Positions 1-9,828 of a DNA stretch of 64,000 nt are shown piece by piece. The DNA lies in contig NZ_NISJ01000005.1 of assembly GCF_002205635.1 (NCBI RefSeq), positions 1-64,000 of the forward strand, written 5' to 3'. The first letter of the stretch is position 1; each line of letters opens with the position of its first letter. The translations under genes were made by a program, and so were the position numbers. The notes under the pieces were generated by a model. That model did no database searches. It saw nothing but the letters and a program-made list of their open reading frames with translations, and had not been told where the DNA came from. Source of the stretch: Sphingopyxis witflariensis (GTDB lineage Bacteria > Pseudomonadota > Alphaproteobacteria > Sphingomonadales > Sphingomonadaceae).

Positions 1-126
1 CTCCAAAACCAACATCCCGATCTCGCCGCCTGAAAATCCAGCCGGCTGCTTAAACCATCGAAATGAGGGGTCCCTTTTAGACGCCGATCACCCCGCTAAC
101 GGGGTCCTTTTTGCACGCCGATCCAC
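1..126. mobile_element. End of an IS21-type insertion element (remnant or edge)
   Basis: Two nearly identical 23-bp direct repeats (67-89 and 101-123; cores GGGGTCC, T-run, ACGCCGATC) are separated by a small hairpin (ACCCCG...CGGGGT, 90-105). Repeated sub-terminal sequences of this kind are typical of IS21-family ends, and this layout resembles ends I recall from sphingomonads. The element stops inside the E1-like coding frame that follows. No transposase gene is visible in the window, so only the end can be called. The family is inferred from the pattern and not from a database match. Confidence 0.45.
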
Positions 127-1965
127 AACGAGGGCAATATTTACGAATGCCTGATCGAGGGCTATAAGCATGATCTGCGCAATTGCTGGTGGATCGTCGA
201 CTATAACCGCCAGTCGCTCGACGCAACGACCGCCGATCGCATGTTCGACCGTTTCGACGATATTTTCGAGACCTGCGGCTGGCGGGTGCTGACGCTCAAA
301 TATGGGAAATTGCAGCAACAGGCCTTCGCGCGTCCGGGCGGCAAGACGTTGCAGCAATGGATCGACGGCTGTTCCAATGCAGACTTCGCCGTCCTGACCT
401 ATCAGGGCGGCGCCGCGTGGCGCGCACGGCTGATTGCCGACATTGGCGACAAACCGCATGAGAAGAAGCTGCTCGCCAGCTTCGACGACGATGCGCTGGC
501 GCAGTTGATGACCAACCTCGGTGGCCATTGCATCGAGACGATCATCGAAGCCTTTGATAGCGCCGACGACGACCGCCCGACACTTTTCATCGCCTATACG
601 GTGAAGGGTCATGGCCTGCCCCTCGCCGGGCACAAGGACAATCACTCGGGCATGATGAACACGAACCAGATTCATCAATTCCGCGACAGTCTGGACATCG
701 CCGAGGGCAGCGAGTGGGAAAAATGGAGCGGTGTCGGCGACAATGTCGCGGCGCGGCTGCAGGCCTTCGTCGATGACAGCCCGATCGCGCGCAAACTTCG
801 CGAGGGCGCGTTGGAGACCGTGCCGGTTCCGGCGATCCTGCCAGCCCCCGAGGGCACGGAACAGTCGACCCAGGCAGCATTCGGCCGCGTCCTGCTGGAC
901 CTCGCCAAATCGGGCGCGCCGCTCGCCGACCGGATCGTGACGACCGCGCCCGACGTGACGCAGACGACGAACCTCGGGGCGTTCGTGAACCAGCGCGGGC
1001 TGTTCCGGCGCAAGGAACTCGCCGATGTGTTCCAGAAGGCGAAGATCCCTTCGGCGCAAAAATGGGCCCAGCATGCGGCGGGCCAGCATATGGAACTCGG
1101 CATCGCCGAGAATAATTTCTTCTTGCTGCTCGCCTCGCTCGGCCTCGCCGCGCCGCACTTCGGGACGCGACTGATCCCGGTCGGGACAGTCTATGACCCC
1201 TTCATTTCGCGCGGCCTCGATGCGCTAAACTATGGCTGCTATCAGGACGCGCGCTTCCTGCTCGTCGGCACGCCTTCGGGGATCACCCTCGCCGGCGAAG
1301 GCGGCGCGCACCAGTCGGTAAACACCCCGCTGATCGGCATGGGCCAGCCGAACCTCGACTATTATGAGCCCGCTTTTGCCGATGAGGTCGCCCTGCTGAT
1401 GCGGCACGCCTTCGACCATATGCAGCAGCCCGATGGCAGCTCGGTCTATCTGCGCCTGTCGACCCGGTCGATCGCGCAGGTCGAACGGACCGACACGGCG
1501 TGGCAAGCCGATGCGCTGAAAGGCGGCTATTGGCTGAAGTACCCGGGCCCGGACGCCGAGGCCGCGATCGTCTTCACCGGTGTCATCGCGCCCGAAGCCC
1601 TCGCCGCCTGGCAGATATTGAGCGAGGATATGCCCGACATCGGCCTCCTCAACATCACCTCGCCTGACCTTCTCCATCGCGGCTGGTCGGCGCGGCGCGC
1701 GGCGCGCTGGACCGGCGGCGCACCCGAACCGAGCCATATCGAAAAGCTGCTCGCATCCCTCGCGCCCGGCGCCGGGCTTGTCACGGTGCTCGACGGCTCT
1801 CCGGCAGCGCTGTCGTGGATCGGCGGCGTCAGCGGCAACCGCGTGAGTCCGCTCGGGACCGACCGCTTCGGCCAGACCGGCGACGCGCCCGACCTTTACG
1901 ACCTGTACCGGATCGACGCGGAAGCGATCGTCGATGCTGCGGCCGAACTCTTCCTGGGAAACTGA
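127..1965 (+). pseudogene. 5'-truncated pyruvate dehydrogenase E1 (AceE/transketolase type)
   Basis: The open frame runs from a stop at 97-99, and recognisable protein begins at about 127 (NEGNIYECLIEGY), directly after the IS-type end. The protein matches homodimeric AceE E1 enzymes, which decarboxylate pyruvate with thiamine diphosphate and acetylate the E2 lipoyl arm. Full AceE proteins are about 800-890 residues, whereas only about 612 remain. The lost N-terminal part includes the GDG(E/A)xDE thiamine-diphosphate motif; the surviving sequence starts at its last residues. The middle and C-terminal domains ([28 protein letters not shown]) look intact and read without stops. An internal ATG at 241 could start a shorter product, but it would lack part of the cofactor site. 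The E2 gene follows by one base, so the pair was an operon. Most likely a dead or dying gene. Confidence 0.72.
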
Positions 1966-1966
1966 C

Positions 1967-3250
1967 ATGGCGATCGAACTGATGATGCCGGCGCTCTCGC
2001 CGACGATGGAAAAGGGCACGCTCGCCAAATGGCTCGTGGCCGAAGGCGATCTGGTCAAAGCGGGCGACCTGATTGCCGAGATCGAGACCGACAAGGCGAC
2101 GATGGAATATGAAGCGGTCGATGAGGGACGGATTGCGAAGCTGGTCGTTGCCGAGGGAACCGACGACGTTGCGGTGGGAACCGTGATCGCCCTGCTCGCC
2201 GGGGCGGATGAAGCCCAGGCGGTTCCGGCGCCGTCCGCTCCCCCACCGGCCCTGTCGCCCACGCCGACAGACGCCGCTCCGCCGGTCGCGCCCGCCGCAC
2301 CCATGCCGCCGCCGCAATTGACCGATTGCGCACCCGCGCCGTCATTGCGCCAACCCCCCGCCGACCGGATCAAAGTCAGCCCGCTCGCGGCGCGTATCGC
2401 CAATGCGAAAGGCATTGACCTCTCCGCCATTGCGGGGACGGGTCCAAACGGCCGGATCGTTCGGGGCGATCTCGGTCTTTCCTCACTATTGGCGGCGCCT
2501 GCCACCCCTTCCATGGCCGCGCCCACCGCTATCACGGGCATCGCACCTCCCCCCGCGGGTGTTCCGGTCGAGACGGTGAAGCTGAGCTCGATGCGCAAGA
2601 CGATCGCGCGGCGGCTCAGCGAGAGCAAGCAGACCGTCCCGCACTTTTACCTGACGGCACGCTGCAATCTCGACCCGCTGCTCGCGCTTCGCGGGACACT
2701 CAACACGACGCTTGCCCCCAGCGGATTAAAATTGTCGGTCAACGACCTTCTTATCAAGGCGCTGGCACTGGCGCTGCACGAGGTTCCCGATGCCAATGTC
2801 CAGTTCGGCGGCGACGTGCTTCATCGCTTCGCACGCGTCGACGTGTCGATGGCTGTCGCAATCGACGGCGGGCTCGTCACGCCGGTGCTGCGCGACGTGG
2901 GCTCGCTGTCGCTCTCGGCGATCGCAACGCAGAGCAAAGCCCTCGCTGCGAAGGCACGCGACGGCAGGCTGACACCCGGAGATTATGAAGGCGGCACCGT
3001 CTCGCTGTCCAACCTCGGCATGTTCGGGATCGACGAGATGTTCCCGGTGATCAATCCGCCGCAGGCGCTGATCCTCGGCGCCGCTGCGGGCATCGAGCAG
3101 CCGTGGAAGGTCGATGGCGAGATCAAGCTGGCGACGGTCATGGCCGCGACCGCCAGTTTCGATCACCGCGCGATCGACGGCTCGGTCGCGGCCGAATTCA
3201 TGCGGGCCTTTCGCGAACTCGTCGAGACACCGCTGCAGCTTCTCATTTGA
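1967..3250 (+). CDS. Dihydrolipoamide acyltransferase (E2) of a 2-oxoacid dehydrogenase complex
   Basis: A 427-residue protein with classic E2 order. The N-terminal lipoyl domain has the lipoyl lysine in [10 protein letters not shown] (about K43). An Ala/Pro-rich linker covers about 90-135, the peripheral subunit-binding domain about 140-178 ([16 protein letters not shown]...GRIVRGD), and the catalytic domain carries the active-site DHRAIDG near the C-terminus. It transfers acyl groups from lipoate to CoA. The ATG at 1967 is preferred because it follows GGGAA and the upstream E1 stop at 1963-1965, and it starts exactly at the lipoyl domain. Its partner E1 lacks its 5' end, so this E2 may have lost its dedicated E1 or may work with another one. 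Substrate (pyruvate or another 2-oxoacid) is not settled. Confidence 0.88.
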   Translation: MAIELMMPALSPTMEKGTLAKWLVAEGDLVKAGDLIAEIETDKATMEYEAVDEGRIAKLVVAEGTDDVAVGTVIALLAGADEAQAVPAPSAPPPALSPTPTDAAPPVAPAAPMPPPQLTDCAPAPSLRQPPADRIKVSPLAARIANAKGIDLSAIAGTGPNGRIVRGDLGLSSLLAAPATPSMAAPTAITGIAPPPAGVPVETVKLSSMRKTIARRLSESKQTVPHFYLTARCNLDPLLALRGTLNTTLAPSGLKLSVNDLLIKALALALHEVPDANVQFGGDVLHRFARVDVSMAVAIDGGLVTPVLRDVGSLSLSAIATQSKALAAKARDGRLTPGDYEGGTVSLSNLGMFGIDEMFPVINPPQALILGAAAGIEQPWKVDGEIKLATVMAATASFDHRAIDGSVAAEFMRAFRELVETPLQLLI

Positions 3251-3290
3251 ACGCCGCGCGCGACTGTGCGCCCCGCGGCCGCGCCCATGC

Positions 3291-4053
3291 TCAGGGCGTA
3301 AGAACCGGCAGATCGAGGAAGGATTGCTTCACGGCATTGGCCTCGATCTTCAAGACCGGCGTTCCGGATGCGGGGAGGCGATAGAAGCTGTCCTTGTCGT
3401 GCCCCGCAATGGCCACGCGCAAACTATGGCCTTTCGGCACCATCACCGACGTAGGAAGCAGCGCGAGCGACACCATGTCGGTGACGCCCGGCACCATGTC
3501 GCGCGCATCAGCGCGCAGGAAGCTGTGCTCGGGGCCGAAGGATGTGCCGCCGGGCCGCGGTCCCGGGCTCTTCCTGCTCGACAGGCGCAGGGCCCCCTCG
3601 GTGATCATCGTGACCCGGCCATCGGGCGCCACGCTCTCCAGATAGACGATCACCGCCCCATCCTTGTGGGACGACGACATTTGCAGGGTGATCTTCGGAT
3701 ATCCGGTGATCTCCATGTCCTTTTTAAGCGGCGGCGATGTGTAGAGCAAAGGCCGATTATCCGCCTCTCTCCGGTCGCCATAAAAGACGTCGCGATATCC
3801 CAATTGCGTGGTCCAGCGGGTTTCGCTTCCCGTCCCCGCCTCATAATCAACGGTATAGGCGTCCGCCCCCTTGCGCCCGGTTGGCGCCTTGGGACTGAGG
3901 CGGTGATCGGGGCTGAAATAATAGCGCTGACTGCGGGTGCCGACGGGCGGCCAGACCGTCGTCGTCCGCCAGTTTTTTGAGCCCACCACATAATAGACGA
4001 GTTCCTTTTGCGTCCGCACCGGCTGCGCGCCCTTTTCGAGATAGGCTAACAGG
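3291..4053 (-). pseudogene. C-terminal fragment of a CocE/NonD-family hydrolase
   Basis: The minus-strand frame encodes the beta-sandwich C-terminal domain of X-Pro dipeptidyl-peptidase/CocE-type acyl esterases (VVGSKNWRTTTVWPP, SPPLKKDMEITGYPKITLQMSSS, AIAGHDKDSFYRLPA). The alpha/beta-hydrolase catalytic domain that should precede it, with Ser-Asp-His, is absent. Family members are usually 550-650 residues and only about 255 recognisable residues remain. Upstream of about 4053 the frame continues with residues that do not resemble the family, and the neighbouring + strand gene fragment begins within a few tens of bases. Probably a non-functional remnant left by a deletion or rearrangement. 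Confidence 0.65.
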
Positions 4054-4077
4054 ACGCTGACGGCGGGACAAAGGATC

Positions 4078-4871
4078 GACGTGCTGCCGCCGCACGGCAG
4101 CTTCACCTGGCCGTTCAAGGCAGGGCAAGCCCGCTCCTATCTGGGCATCGCGGGCGGGTCGGGCATCACACCGATCCTCGCGCTCATCAAGACCGCGCTG
4201 ATCGAGGAAACGGACAGCCGCTTCACGCTTCTCTATGGCAACCGGCTGAGTTCGGGGATCATGTTCCTCGAGGAACTGGCGGCGCTCAAGAACCGCTATA
4301 TGGACCGACTGGCGGTGCATCATTTCCTGCAGGATGAAGATGATGTCGAAGCCCCCCTGTTCAACGGCCAGTTAGATCAGAAGAAGCTGACGGAATTGTT
4401 TGACGGACTGGTCGACCCCGCCCGGATCGACGCCGCCTTCATCTGCGGCCCGGCGCCCATGATGGATGCCGCCGAAACCGCGCTGTGCAAAGCCGGCGTA
4501 GCGCCGGAGGCAATCATGCTCGAGCGCTTCACCGCCGGCCGCCCCACTGGCGCCGAGGCCGCAAAGATCGAGCGCGAACGCGAAGCCGCTTCGGGCAGGC
4601 GGCTGGTCATCGCGATGGACGGCCGGACCCGCCGCCTCGCCTTCGAAAGCCAGCACGGTAGCATCCTCGACAATGCCCGCGCCGCTGGCCTTGCGCCCCC
4701 TATGCCTGCAAAGCCGGTGTCTGCGCGACCTGCCGGGCGCGGCTGATCAAGGGAGAGGTCAGCATGGCCGCCAATTACGGCCTGTCCTCCGACGAAATCG
4801 CCAATGGCTATATATTGACTTGTCAGGCCGTTCCGCTGACGGAGGAGGTTGTCCTCGACTACGACGCATAA
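4078..4871 (+). pseudogene. 5'-truncated, frameshifted PaaE/KshB-type ferredoxin reductase
   Basis: The frame starts mid-protein at DVLPPHGSF, at the end of the FAD-binding domain. It continues through the NAD-binding domain (GIAGGSGITPILALIKT, FICGPAPMMDAAE) and reaches the start of a plant-type ferredoxin domain. A C-run at about 4695-4700 is out of frame. Adding one C restores PYACKAGVCATC and the rest of the [2Fe-2S] domain down to a stop at 4869-4871; without it the frame ends early at 4746. The N-terminal FAD domain (about 120 residues) is missing. Such reductases feed electrons to PaaABC epoxidase or to Rieske oxygenases such as KshA. As read, it cannot be functional. Confidence 0.72.
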
Positions 4872-4881
4872 GGGAAAAATA

Positions 4882-5505
4882 TTGGCTCGACCGCAAGCCC
4901 CGGACTATGCCGACCGCCGTCAGGCGATGCTCGACAGCGCCGCCGCACTCTATGCCCGCCACGGTTATCTGGGGGCATCCATTTCCGACCTCGCGGCCGC
5001 CAGCGGTGTGTCCAAGTCGCTGCTTTATCATTATTTCGGGTCGAAGGAGGACATCCTCTTCGAACTCATGATCGACCATGTCGAGGCATTGCAGCGCATG
5101 ACCAATGAGGTGCTGGCCGCCCCGTCCGACAATCCGGCCGACCGGCTGGCGCAGCTAACACGCGGCTTTCTGCGCGCCTATGTCGGCGCATCTGACCGGC
5201 ATAAGGTGCTGGTCAATGATCTGGACTATCTTCCCGCCGAACGGCGGCGCCAGGTCGTGCGCGTCGAACGCGAGCTGATGGACATTGTCGGCGACGTCCT
5301 GGCGGCCATCGGTCCGCATTATGGGGAAACCCGCGCCGAGCGCCGCGCATCGACGATGCTCTATTTCGGCATGATCAACTGGACCCACACCTGGTATGAC
5401 GTCGAGGGACCGCTGTCGGTGGAAGCGCTGGCGGACCGGGCCATCGCAATATTCCTCGGCCGCCCGGCACCGACCAATGCGGGCCAAGTGTCGACGAAAT
5501 TCTGA
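4882..5505 (+). CDS. TetR/AcrR-family transcriptional regulator
   Basis: A 207-residue protein with an N-terminal helix-turn-helix (about 10-60: RRQAMLDSAAALYARHG, GYLGASISDLAAASGVSKSLLYHYFGSKEDIL) and an all-helical C-terminal ligand domain. The TTG at 4882 is chosen because AAGGGA lies 6-7 bases upstream and the product then begins with (M)ARPQAPDYADRR. An earlier TTG at 4849 would overlap the reductase remnant. Its position just after a PaaE-type reductase resembles PaaR-like regulators of phenylacetate genes, though this is contextual. It is also a conceivable candidate for the regulator of the steroid regulon, but nothing in its sequence decides this. Confidence 0.85.
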   Translation: MARPQAPDYADRRQAMLDSAAALYARHGYLGASISDLAAASGVSKSLLYHYFGSKEDILFELMIDHVEALQRMTNEVLAAPSDNPADRLAQLTRGFLRAYVGASDRHKVLVNDLDYLPAERRRQVVRVERELMDIVGDVLAAIGPHYGETRAERRASTMLYFGMINWTHTWYDVEGPLSVEALADRAIAIFLGRPAPTNAGQVSTKF

Positions 5506-5631
5506 TCGCAGACCTATCATCCCGTTCCAAACGCCCTTTTGATCAGGCGTTGATCAGAGGGCCCATCCTTTTGTCGGTGCAGGCCGGTGTGATTGATTGG
5601 CGCGCCGACGAATGCCCGCTACAGGCGGACC
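5506..5631. other. Short gap without gene
   Basis: The 126 bases between the TetR gene and the FAD dehydrogenase gene show only a weak inverted repeat (ACGCC...GGCGT, about 5530-5549) without a T-run. No gene and no copy of the cluster operator were seen. Confidence 0.5.
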
Positions 5632-7245
5632 ATGCTTCGCCTGACCGAACTCACGCTGCCGCTGCACCACGCACAGGAGGCGCTGCCCGCCGCAATCTGC
5701 AAGCGGCTGCGCATTTCCCCGCGCGAACTCATCCGCCACGTCGTCGCGCGGCGCGCGCATGATGCGCGGGACAAGACCAACATCAAACTCATCTATTCGG
5801 TCGACGTCAATGTGAAGGACGAGAGCGCGGTACTCGCGCGCTTTCGCAAGGACCGCAACGTCCAGCAAACCCCGAACACCAGCTATAAATTCATCATGCA
5901 GGCCCCGGCGGGGGTAAAACGGCCGGTCGTCGTCGGCGCGGGACCATGCGGACTGTTCGTCGGGCTGGTCCTCGCGCAAATGGGGTTCCGCCCGATCATC
6001 CTCGACCGCGGCAAGGTGGTACGCGAGCGCACCAAGGACACATGGGACCTGTGGCGGCGCGGCGTGCTCCACCCCGAATCGAACGTTCAGTTTGGTGAGG
6101 GCGGCGCGGGCACCTTTTCCGACGGCAAGCTCTACAGCCGGATCAAGGACCCGCGGCACCTCGACCGCAAGGTGCTCACCGAGTTCGTCAAGGCGGGCGC
6201 GCCGCCCGAAATCCTGACCGAAGCGCACCCGCATATCGGCACCTTCCGGCTGGTGACGATGGTCGAAAGCTTGCGCGAGACGATCGAGGGCCTCGGCGGC
6301 GAATATCGCTGGCAGCATAAGGTCGACGGGCTCGACATCAAAACCGACGGATCGGGCGAGCGCTGCATCCAAGGCGTTCACCTGAGCGATGGCGAGTATA
6401 TCGAGGCCGACCGCGTCATCCTGGCCGTCGGCCACAGCGCGCGCGACACTTTCGCGATGCTCCACGCGGCGGGGGTCCATGTCGAGGCGAAGCCCTTTTC
6501 GATCGGCGTGCGGATCGAGCATCCGCAATCGTGGATCGACACCTCGCGCTTCGGGGCGGATGCAGGCAACCCGATCCTCGGCGCCGCCGAATATCATATC
6601 TCGCACCACTGCAAAAACGGCCGCACCGTTTATAGTTTCTGCATGTGCCCGGGCGGCACGGTGGTCGCCGCGACGTCGGAAGAGGGGCGCGTCGCGACCA
6701 ATGGCATGAGCCAATATTCACGCAACGAGCGCAACGCCAATTCGGGCTTCGTCGTCGCGATCGACCCGGCGCGCGACTATCCCGGCGATCCGCTCGCCGG
6801 CCTCGCGTTCCAGCGCCATTGGGAATCGCTCGCATATGTTGCGGGCGGTTCGAACTATCGCGCGCCCGCACAGCGCGTCGGTGACTTTCTGGCGGGGCGT
6901 CCATCGACCGCGCTGGGCAGCGTCGTCCCGTCCTATCGCCCCGGCGTGACCCCGACCGATCTGGCCCAATGCCTACCCGATTTCGCGGTAGAGGCGATGC
7001 GCGAGGCGATCCCGGTCTTCGGGCGCCAGATCAAGGGCTATGACCATCCCGACGTGGTAATGACCGGGGTAGAGACGCGCACCTCGTCGCCGGTGCGCTT
7101 TACCCGCGGGGACGATTTGCAGAGTCTGAACACCCGCGGGCTTTTCCCCGCGGGCGAAGGCGCCGGCTATGCCGGGGGCATCTTGTCCGCGGCGGTCGAT
7201 GGCATCAAGGTCGCCGAGGCGGTCGCGCAAAGCCTGAAGCCATGA
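5632..7245 (+). CDS. FAD-dependent dehydrogenase (COG2509-like)
   Basis: A 537-residue flavoprotein. An N-terminal region of about 85 residues precedes a Rossmann dinucleotide motif ([20 protein letters not shown], about 103-122), and FAD-domain segments follow, with [26 protein letters not shown] at the C-terminus. The ATG at 5632 ([11 protein letters not shown]) fits the family start better than the in-frame ATG at 5593. It overlaps the next gene by four bases (ATGA), so the two are translationally coupled. The reaction is unknown. These proteins are widespread housekeeping-type oxidoreductases, and there is no visible link to the steroid genes. Confidence 0.82.
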   Translation: MLRLTELTLPLHHAQEALPAAICKRLRISPRELIRHVVARRAHDARDKTNIKLIYSVDVNVKDESAVLARFRKDRNVQQTPNTSYKFIMQAPAGVKRPVVVGAGPCGLFVGLVLAQMGFRPIILDRGKVVRERTKDTWDLWRRGVLHPESNVQFGEGGAGTFSDGKLYSRIKDPRHLDRKVLTEFVKAGAPPEILTEAHPHIGTFRLVTMVESLRETIEGLGGEYRWQHKVDGLDIKTDGSGERCIQGVHLSDGEYIEADRVILAVGHSARDTFAMLHAAGVHVEAKPFSIGVRIEHPQSWIDTSRFGADAGNPILGAAEYHISHHCKNGRTVYSFCMCPGGTVVAATSEEGRVATNGMSQYSRNERNANSGFVVAIDPARDYPGDPLAGLAFQRHWESLAYVAGGSNYRAPAQRVGDFLAGRPSTALGSVVPSYRPGVTPTDLAQCLPDFAVEAMREAIPVFGRQIKGYDHPDVVMTGVETRTSSPVRFTRGDDLQSLNTRGLFPAGEGAGYAGGILSAAVDGIKVAEAVAQSLKP

Positions 7246-7790
7246 CGCTGATCCTGTTCAACAAGCCCTATGACGTGCTCAGCCAGTTCACCGATAGCGG
7301 CACTGCGGGATCGACCCGGCGGACCTTGTCCGACTTTATCGACGTGCCTGGGGTCTATCCGGCGGGGCGGCTCGATCTCGACAGCGAGGGGCTGATGCTG
7401 CTGACCGACGACGGCCGGCTGCAGGCGCGGATATCCGATCCCAAATATAAAATGCCCAAAACCTATCTCGCACAGGTCGAGGGCGATGTGGCCGACGCCG
7501 CGCTGGCGATGCTGCGGGGCGGCGTCCAGTTGAAGGACGGGCCGACGCGCCCCGCCGAAGCCGAACGCATCGCCGACCCTGAATTATGGCCGCGCGACCC
7601 GCCGATCCGCGTTCGCAAAAATATACCCGATTGCTGGATCAAACTGACGATCACCGAAGGCCGCAACCGCCAGGTACGCCGCATGACCGCCGCCGTCGGT
7701 CATCCGACCTTGCGGCTGATCCGTTGGGCTATCGGCCCCTGGACGCTCGAAGACGTACCACCGGGGCAATGGCAGCACGGCGCAGCGTAA
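7242..7790 (+). CDS. rluE: RluE-type 23S rRNA pseudouridine synthase
   Basis: A 182-residue protein of the RsuA/RluB/RluE branch lacking the S4 domain, as RluE does. It shows [11 protein letters not shown] at the start, the catalytic-aspartate motif [17 protein letters not shown] (about 46-62), KTYLAQVEG, and the C-terminal [10 protein letters not shown] and [13 protein letters not shown]. RluE makes pseudouridine at position 2457 of E. coli 23S rRNA. It is coupled to the upstream flavoprotein gene by a 4-base overlap and converges on the minus-strand dioxygenase gene 12 bases downstream. Confidence 0.9.
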   Translation: MTLILFNKPYDVLSQFTDSGTAGSTRRTLSDFIDVPGVYPAGRLDLDSEGLMLLTDDGRLQARISDPKYKMPKTYLAQVEGDVADAALAMLRGGVQLKDGPTRPAEAERIADPELWPRDPPIRVRKNIPDCWIKLTITEGRNRQVRRMTAAVGHPTLRLIRWAIGPWTLEDVPPGQWQHGAA

Positions 7791-7802
7791 AAAGCCCGCC
7801 TT

Positions 7803-8636
7803 TCACCGAGCCAGAGCGACACCCTCGACGGTAATCCGGTGCATGTGGCGCCGATGGCCGTGATAGTCATTGATCGCATAATGCCAGGTCGACCGATTGT
7901 CCCACATCGCGAGCGACGCATCCTGCCAGGCGAACCGGTAATGATATTGCGGCTGCAGGATATGCGCATAAAGTTCCGCGAGCAGGTCGGCGCCCTCTTT
8001 TTCGGCCAGACCGACAATCTCCAGCGTGAAAGCCGGGTTGACGTACAGGCCCTTGCGACCGGTTTCGGGATGCGCGAGGACGACGGGATGAACCGCCTCC
8101 TGCACCGCGCTCTCGCCGTTGCCGAAACGCGATCCGACCTCGGCGGCATAGGGCGAAGCGGTGCCAAAGACATGGGCATTTCCGTGGCGCGCGCGCAGCC
8201 CATCGAGGCGCTTCTTCATTGCATCGGGTAGTCCGTCATAAGCAGCCTGCATCCCGGCGAACATCGTATCGCCTCCGGTCGGCGGAGTTTCCAGCGCATA
8301 GAGGATCGAGCCCATCGCGGGCACCTGGTCATAGCTGTGGTCCGTGTGCCAGCCGCCGCCGATATTCGCGGTCTGATCGGCTTCCTTCAACACTTGTGCA
8401 ATTTGCGGATAGCCCTCGACCGGCGCGAAGAAGCGATTGATGTTGATCGGGCCCCAACGTCCGGCGAAGGCGATATGGTCTTCGGGCGTCAACGATTGGT
8501 CACGAAAGAACAGCGCGCCATGATCGAAGAAGGCCTGCCGGAGCACCTTAAAATCCGCGTCCCCGATGCTCCTGATATCAACATCGTCGACCAATGCGCC
8601 GACAGCGTCGTTTGCCGGTGTAATTTTCATATCCAA
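7803..8636 (-). CDS. TauD/TfdA-family Fe(II)/2-oxoglutarate dioxygenase
   Basis: A 277-residue protein. The iron facial triad is visible as H97-x-D99 in GGGWHTDHSYD and a distal histidine in WDNRSTWHYAINDY; the downstream arginine region (HRITVEG) is the 2-oxoglutarate contact. The family couples 2-oxoglutarate decarboxylation to hydroxylation of sulfonates, aryloxyacids, alkyl sulfates and similar substrates. Substrate cannot be read from sequence. It lies next to an Old Yellow Enzyme gene on the same strand at the left border of the steroid cluster. The start could be M1 or M3, since both methionines are close together. Confidence 0.85.
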   Translation of the reverse strand: MDMKITPANDAVGALVDDVDIRSIGDADFKVLRQAFFDHGALFFRDQSLTPEDHIAFAGRWGPININRFFAPVEGYPQIAQVLKEADQTANIGGGWHTDHSYDQVPAMGSILYALETPPTGGDTMFAGMQAAYDGLPDAMKKRLDGLRARHGNAHVFGTASPYAAEVGSRFGNGESAVQEAVHPVVLAHPETGRKGLYVNPAFTLEIVGLAEKEGADLLAELYAHILQPQYHYRFAWQDASLAMWDNRSTWHYAINDYHGHRRHMHRITVEGVALAR

Positions 8637-8682
8637 TCCCTCTCGCTCTTGTCATCGATGATGGGGCTATCAGGCAGCATCC

Positions 8683-9753
8683 TCAGCCGGGCGGGCGCAC
8701 CGGATAGTCGGTGTAACCCCGCTCCTCCCCTGTATAAATATGATCACGGTCGACCCGTGCGAGTTCGGCGCCGTCGCGGATGCGCGCGACAAAGTCGGGG
8801 TTGCTGATGAAATAGCGGCCAAAGGACACCGCCTGCGCCGCCCCGCCGCGCAGCAGTTCGGCGGCGGAGGCGGGTTTCAGGCCATTGTTGGCGATCAGAT
8901 TGCCCGACCAGTTCTCGCGCACCCAGCCGATCGTATCGGCGACGTCGACCAGATGGACATAGGCCAGACCGAGCTTGTCGGCTTCGCGAAGCAGTGGGAT
9001 GAAGGTCGCCTGCGGGTCGTCATCGGCCATGTCGTTATAAGGATTGTGCGGCGAAATGCGGAAGCCGACGCGGTCGGCACCAATCGCATCGGCCATCGCG
9101 CCGAGAATCTCGATCGCGAAGCGGATGCGGTTTTCGGCCGATCCGCCATATTGGTCGCGGCGCTGGTTGCTGTTCGGATTGAGAAACTGGTTCGGCAGAT
9201 AGCCGCTCGCGCAATGAAGCTCGACACCGTCGAGACCCGCTGCGCGCGCGTTGCGAGCGGCGGCGGCGAATTCCTCGACGACCTGTCGCACTTCGTCGGT
9301 GGTCAGCGCGTGGGGAGTTTCGGTGGCGACGGGAACGCCGTCGGGGCCGGGCACCGGATCGGCGCTGGCGACGGCCGAAGGTGCGATGGTGCGGCTGTCA
9401 TCTTGCTTATTGGCGCGCACGCAAACACGGCCGCAGTGCATCAACTGCATGACGATACGGCCGCCCTCAGCATGCACCGCATCGGCGACGCGGTGCCAGC
9501 CCGCGACCTGATCGACCGACCAGATGCCGGGGGTGCGCCAATAGCCCTTGCCGTCGGCGCTCGGTTGAACCCCCTCGGTGATAATCAGCCCCGCGGAGGC
9601 GCGCTGGCGGTAATATTCGACCATCAGATCGCCCGGCACATCGCCTGCCCCCGCGCGATCGCGGGTCATGGGGGCCATGACGATCGCGTTGGGCAGAGCA
9701 AGCGCACCCAAGGTTCGCGGTTCAAAAAGCGGCTCGATCATGCGACAATCCAT
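8683..9753 (-). CDS. Old Yellow Enzyme-family ene-reductase (NemA/XenB-like)
   Basis: A 356-residue TIM-barrel flavoprotein: EPLFEPRTLGALALPNAIVMAPMTRDRA at the N-terminus, the active-site pair in ELHCASGYLPNQFL (note C instead of the usual second substrate-binding residue), and YGGSAENRIRF. The C-terminal GYTDYP is typical of alkene reductases. It reduces activated C=C bonds with NAD(P)H and FMN. Start is either 9753 or the ATG at 9741 (MIEPLFEP), which looks more canonical. A copy of the cluster operator (9780-9809) lies between it and the divergent SDR gene, so it probably belongs to the steroid regulon, perhaps acting on an unsaturated keto-steroid. Confidence 0.88.
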   Translation of the reverse strand: MDCRMIEPLFEPRTLGALALPNAIVMAPMTRDRAGAGDVPGDLMVEYYRQRASAGLIITEGVQPSADGKGYWRTPGIWSVDQVAGWHRVADAVHAEGGRIVMQLMHCGRVCVRANKQDDSRTIAPSAVASADPVPGPDGVPVATETPHALTTDEVRQVVEEFAAAARNARAAGLDGVELHCASGYLPNQFLNPNSNQRRDQYGGSAENRIRFAIEILGAMADAIGADRVGFRISPHNPYNDMADDDPQATFIPLLREADKLGLAYVHLVDVADTIGWVRENWSGNLIANNGLKPASAAELLRGGAAQAVSFGRYFISNPDFVARIRDGAELARVDRDHIYTGEERGYTDYPVRPPG

Positions 9754-9779
9754 CTTTAACGCTATATGTTTTCGACAAT

Positions 9780-9809
9780 TGCGTTATACATTGGCAAAAA
9801 TATTACGCA
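9780..9809. promoter_or_regulatory. Cluster operator copy 1 (divergent promoter)
   Basis: TGCGTT-N18-TACGCA, an inverted repeat with the same 18-base spacing as six other copies in this window. It lies between the divergent ene-reductase and SDR genes, 19 bases upstream of the SDR ATG. Probably a repressor site overlapping one or both promoters. Confidence 0.65.
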
Positions 9810-9828
9810 AATGGAGAGTGAATTGCCT

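Noticed and set aside
67-123. Two 23-bp repeats at the left edge considered as a CRISPR fragment
   Set aside because: Only two units, separated by an 11-base gap that is part of a hairpin and not a spacer. The layout fits an insertion-element end.
5526-5560. Weak hairpin after the TetR gene as a terminator
   Set aside because: Arms are only five bases with a ten-base loop and there is no T-run.
5554-6714. 386-codon minus-strand frame opposite the FAD dehydrogenase
   Set aside because: No domain, and the plus-strand flavoprotein has a Rossmann motif and coupling to rluE.
7803-8636. TauD-family gene as a taurine dioxygenase serving taurine-conjugated bile salts
   Set aside because: The family covers many substrates and nothing in the sequence points to taurine. 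No sulfite or taurine transport genes are nearby and no cluster operator is seen upstream.
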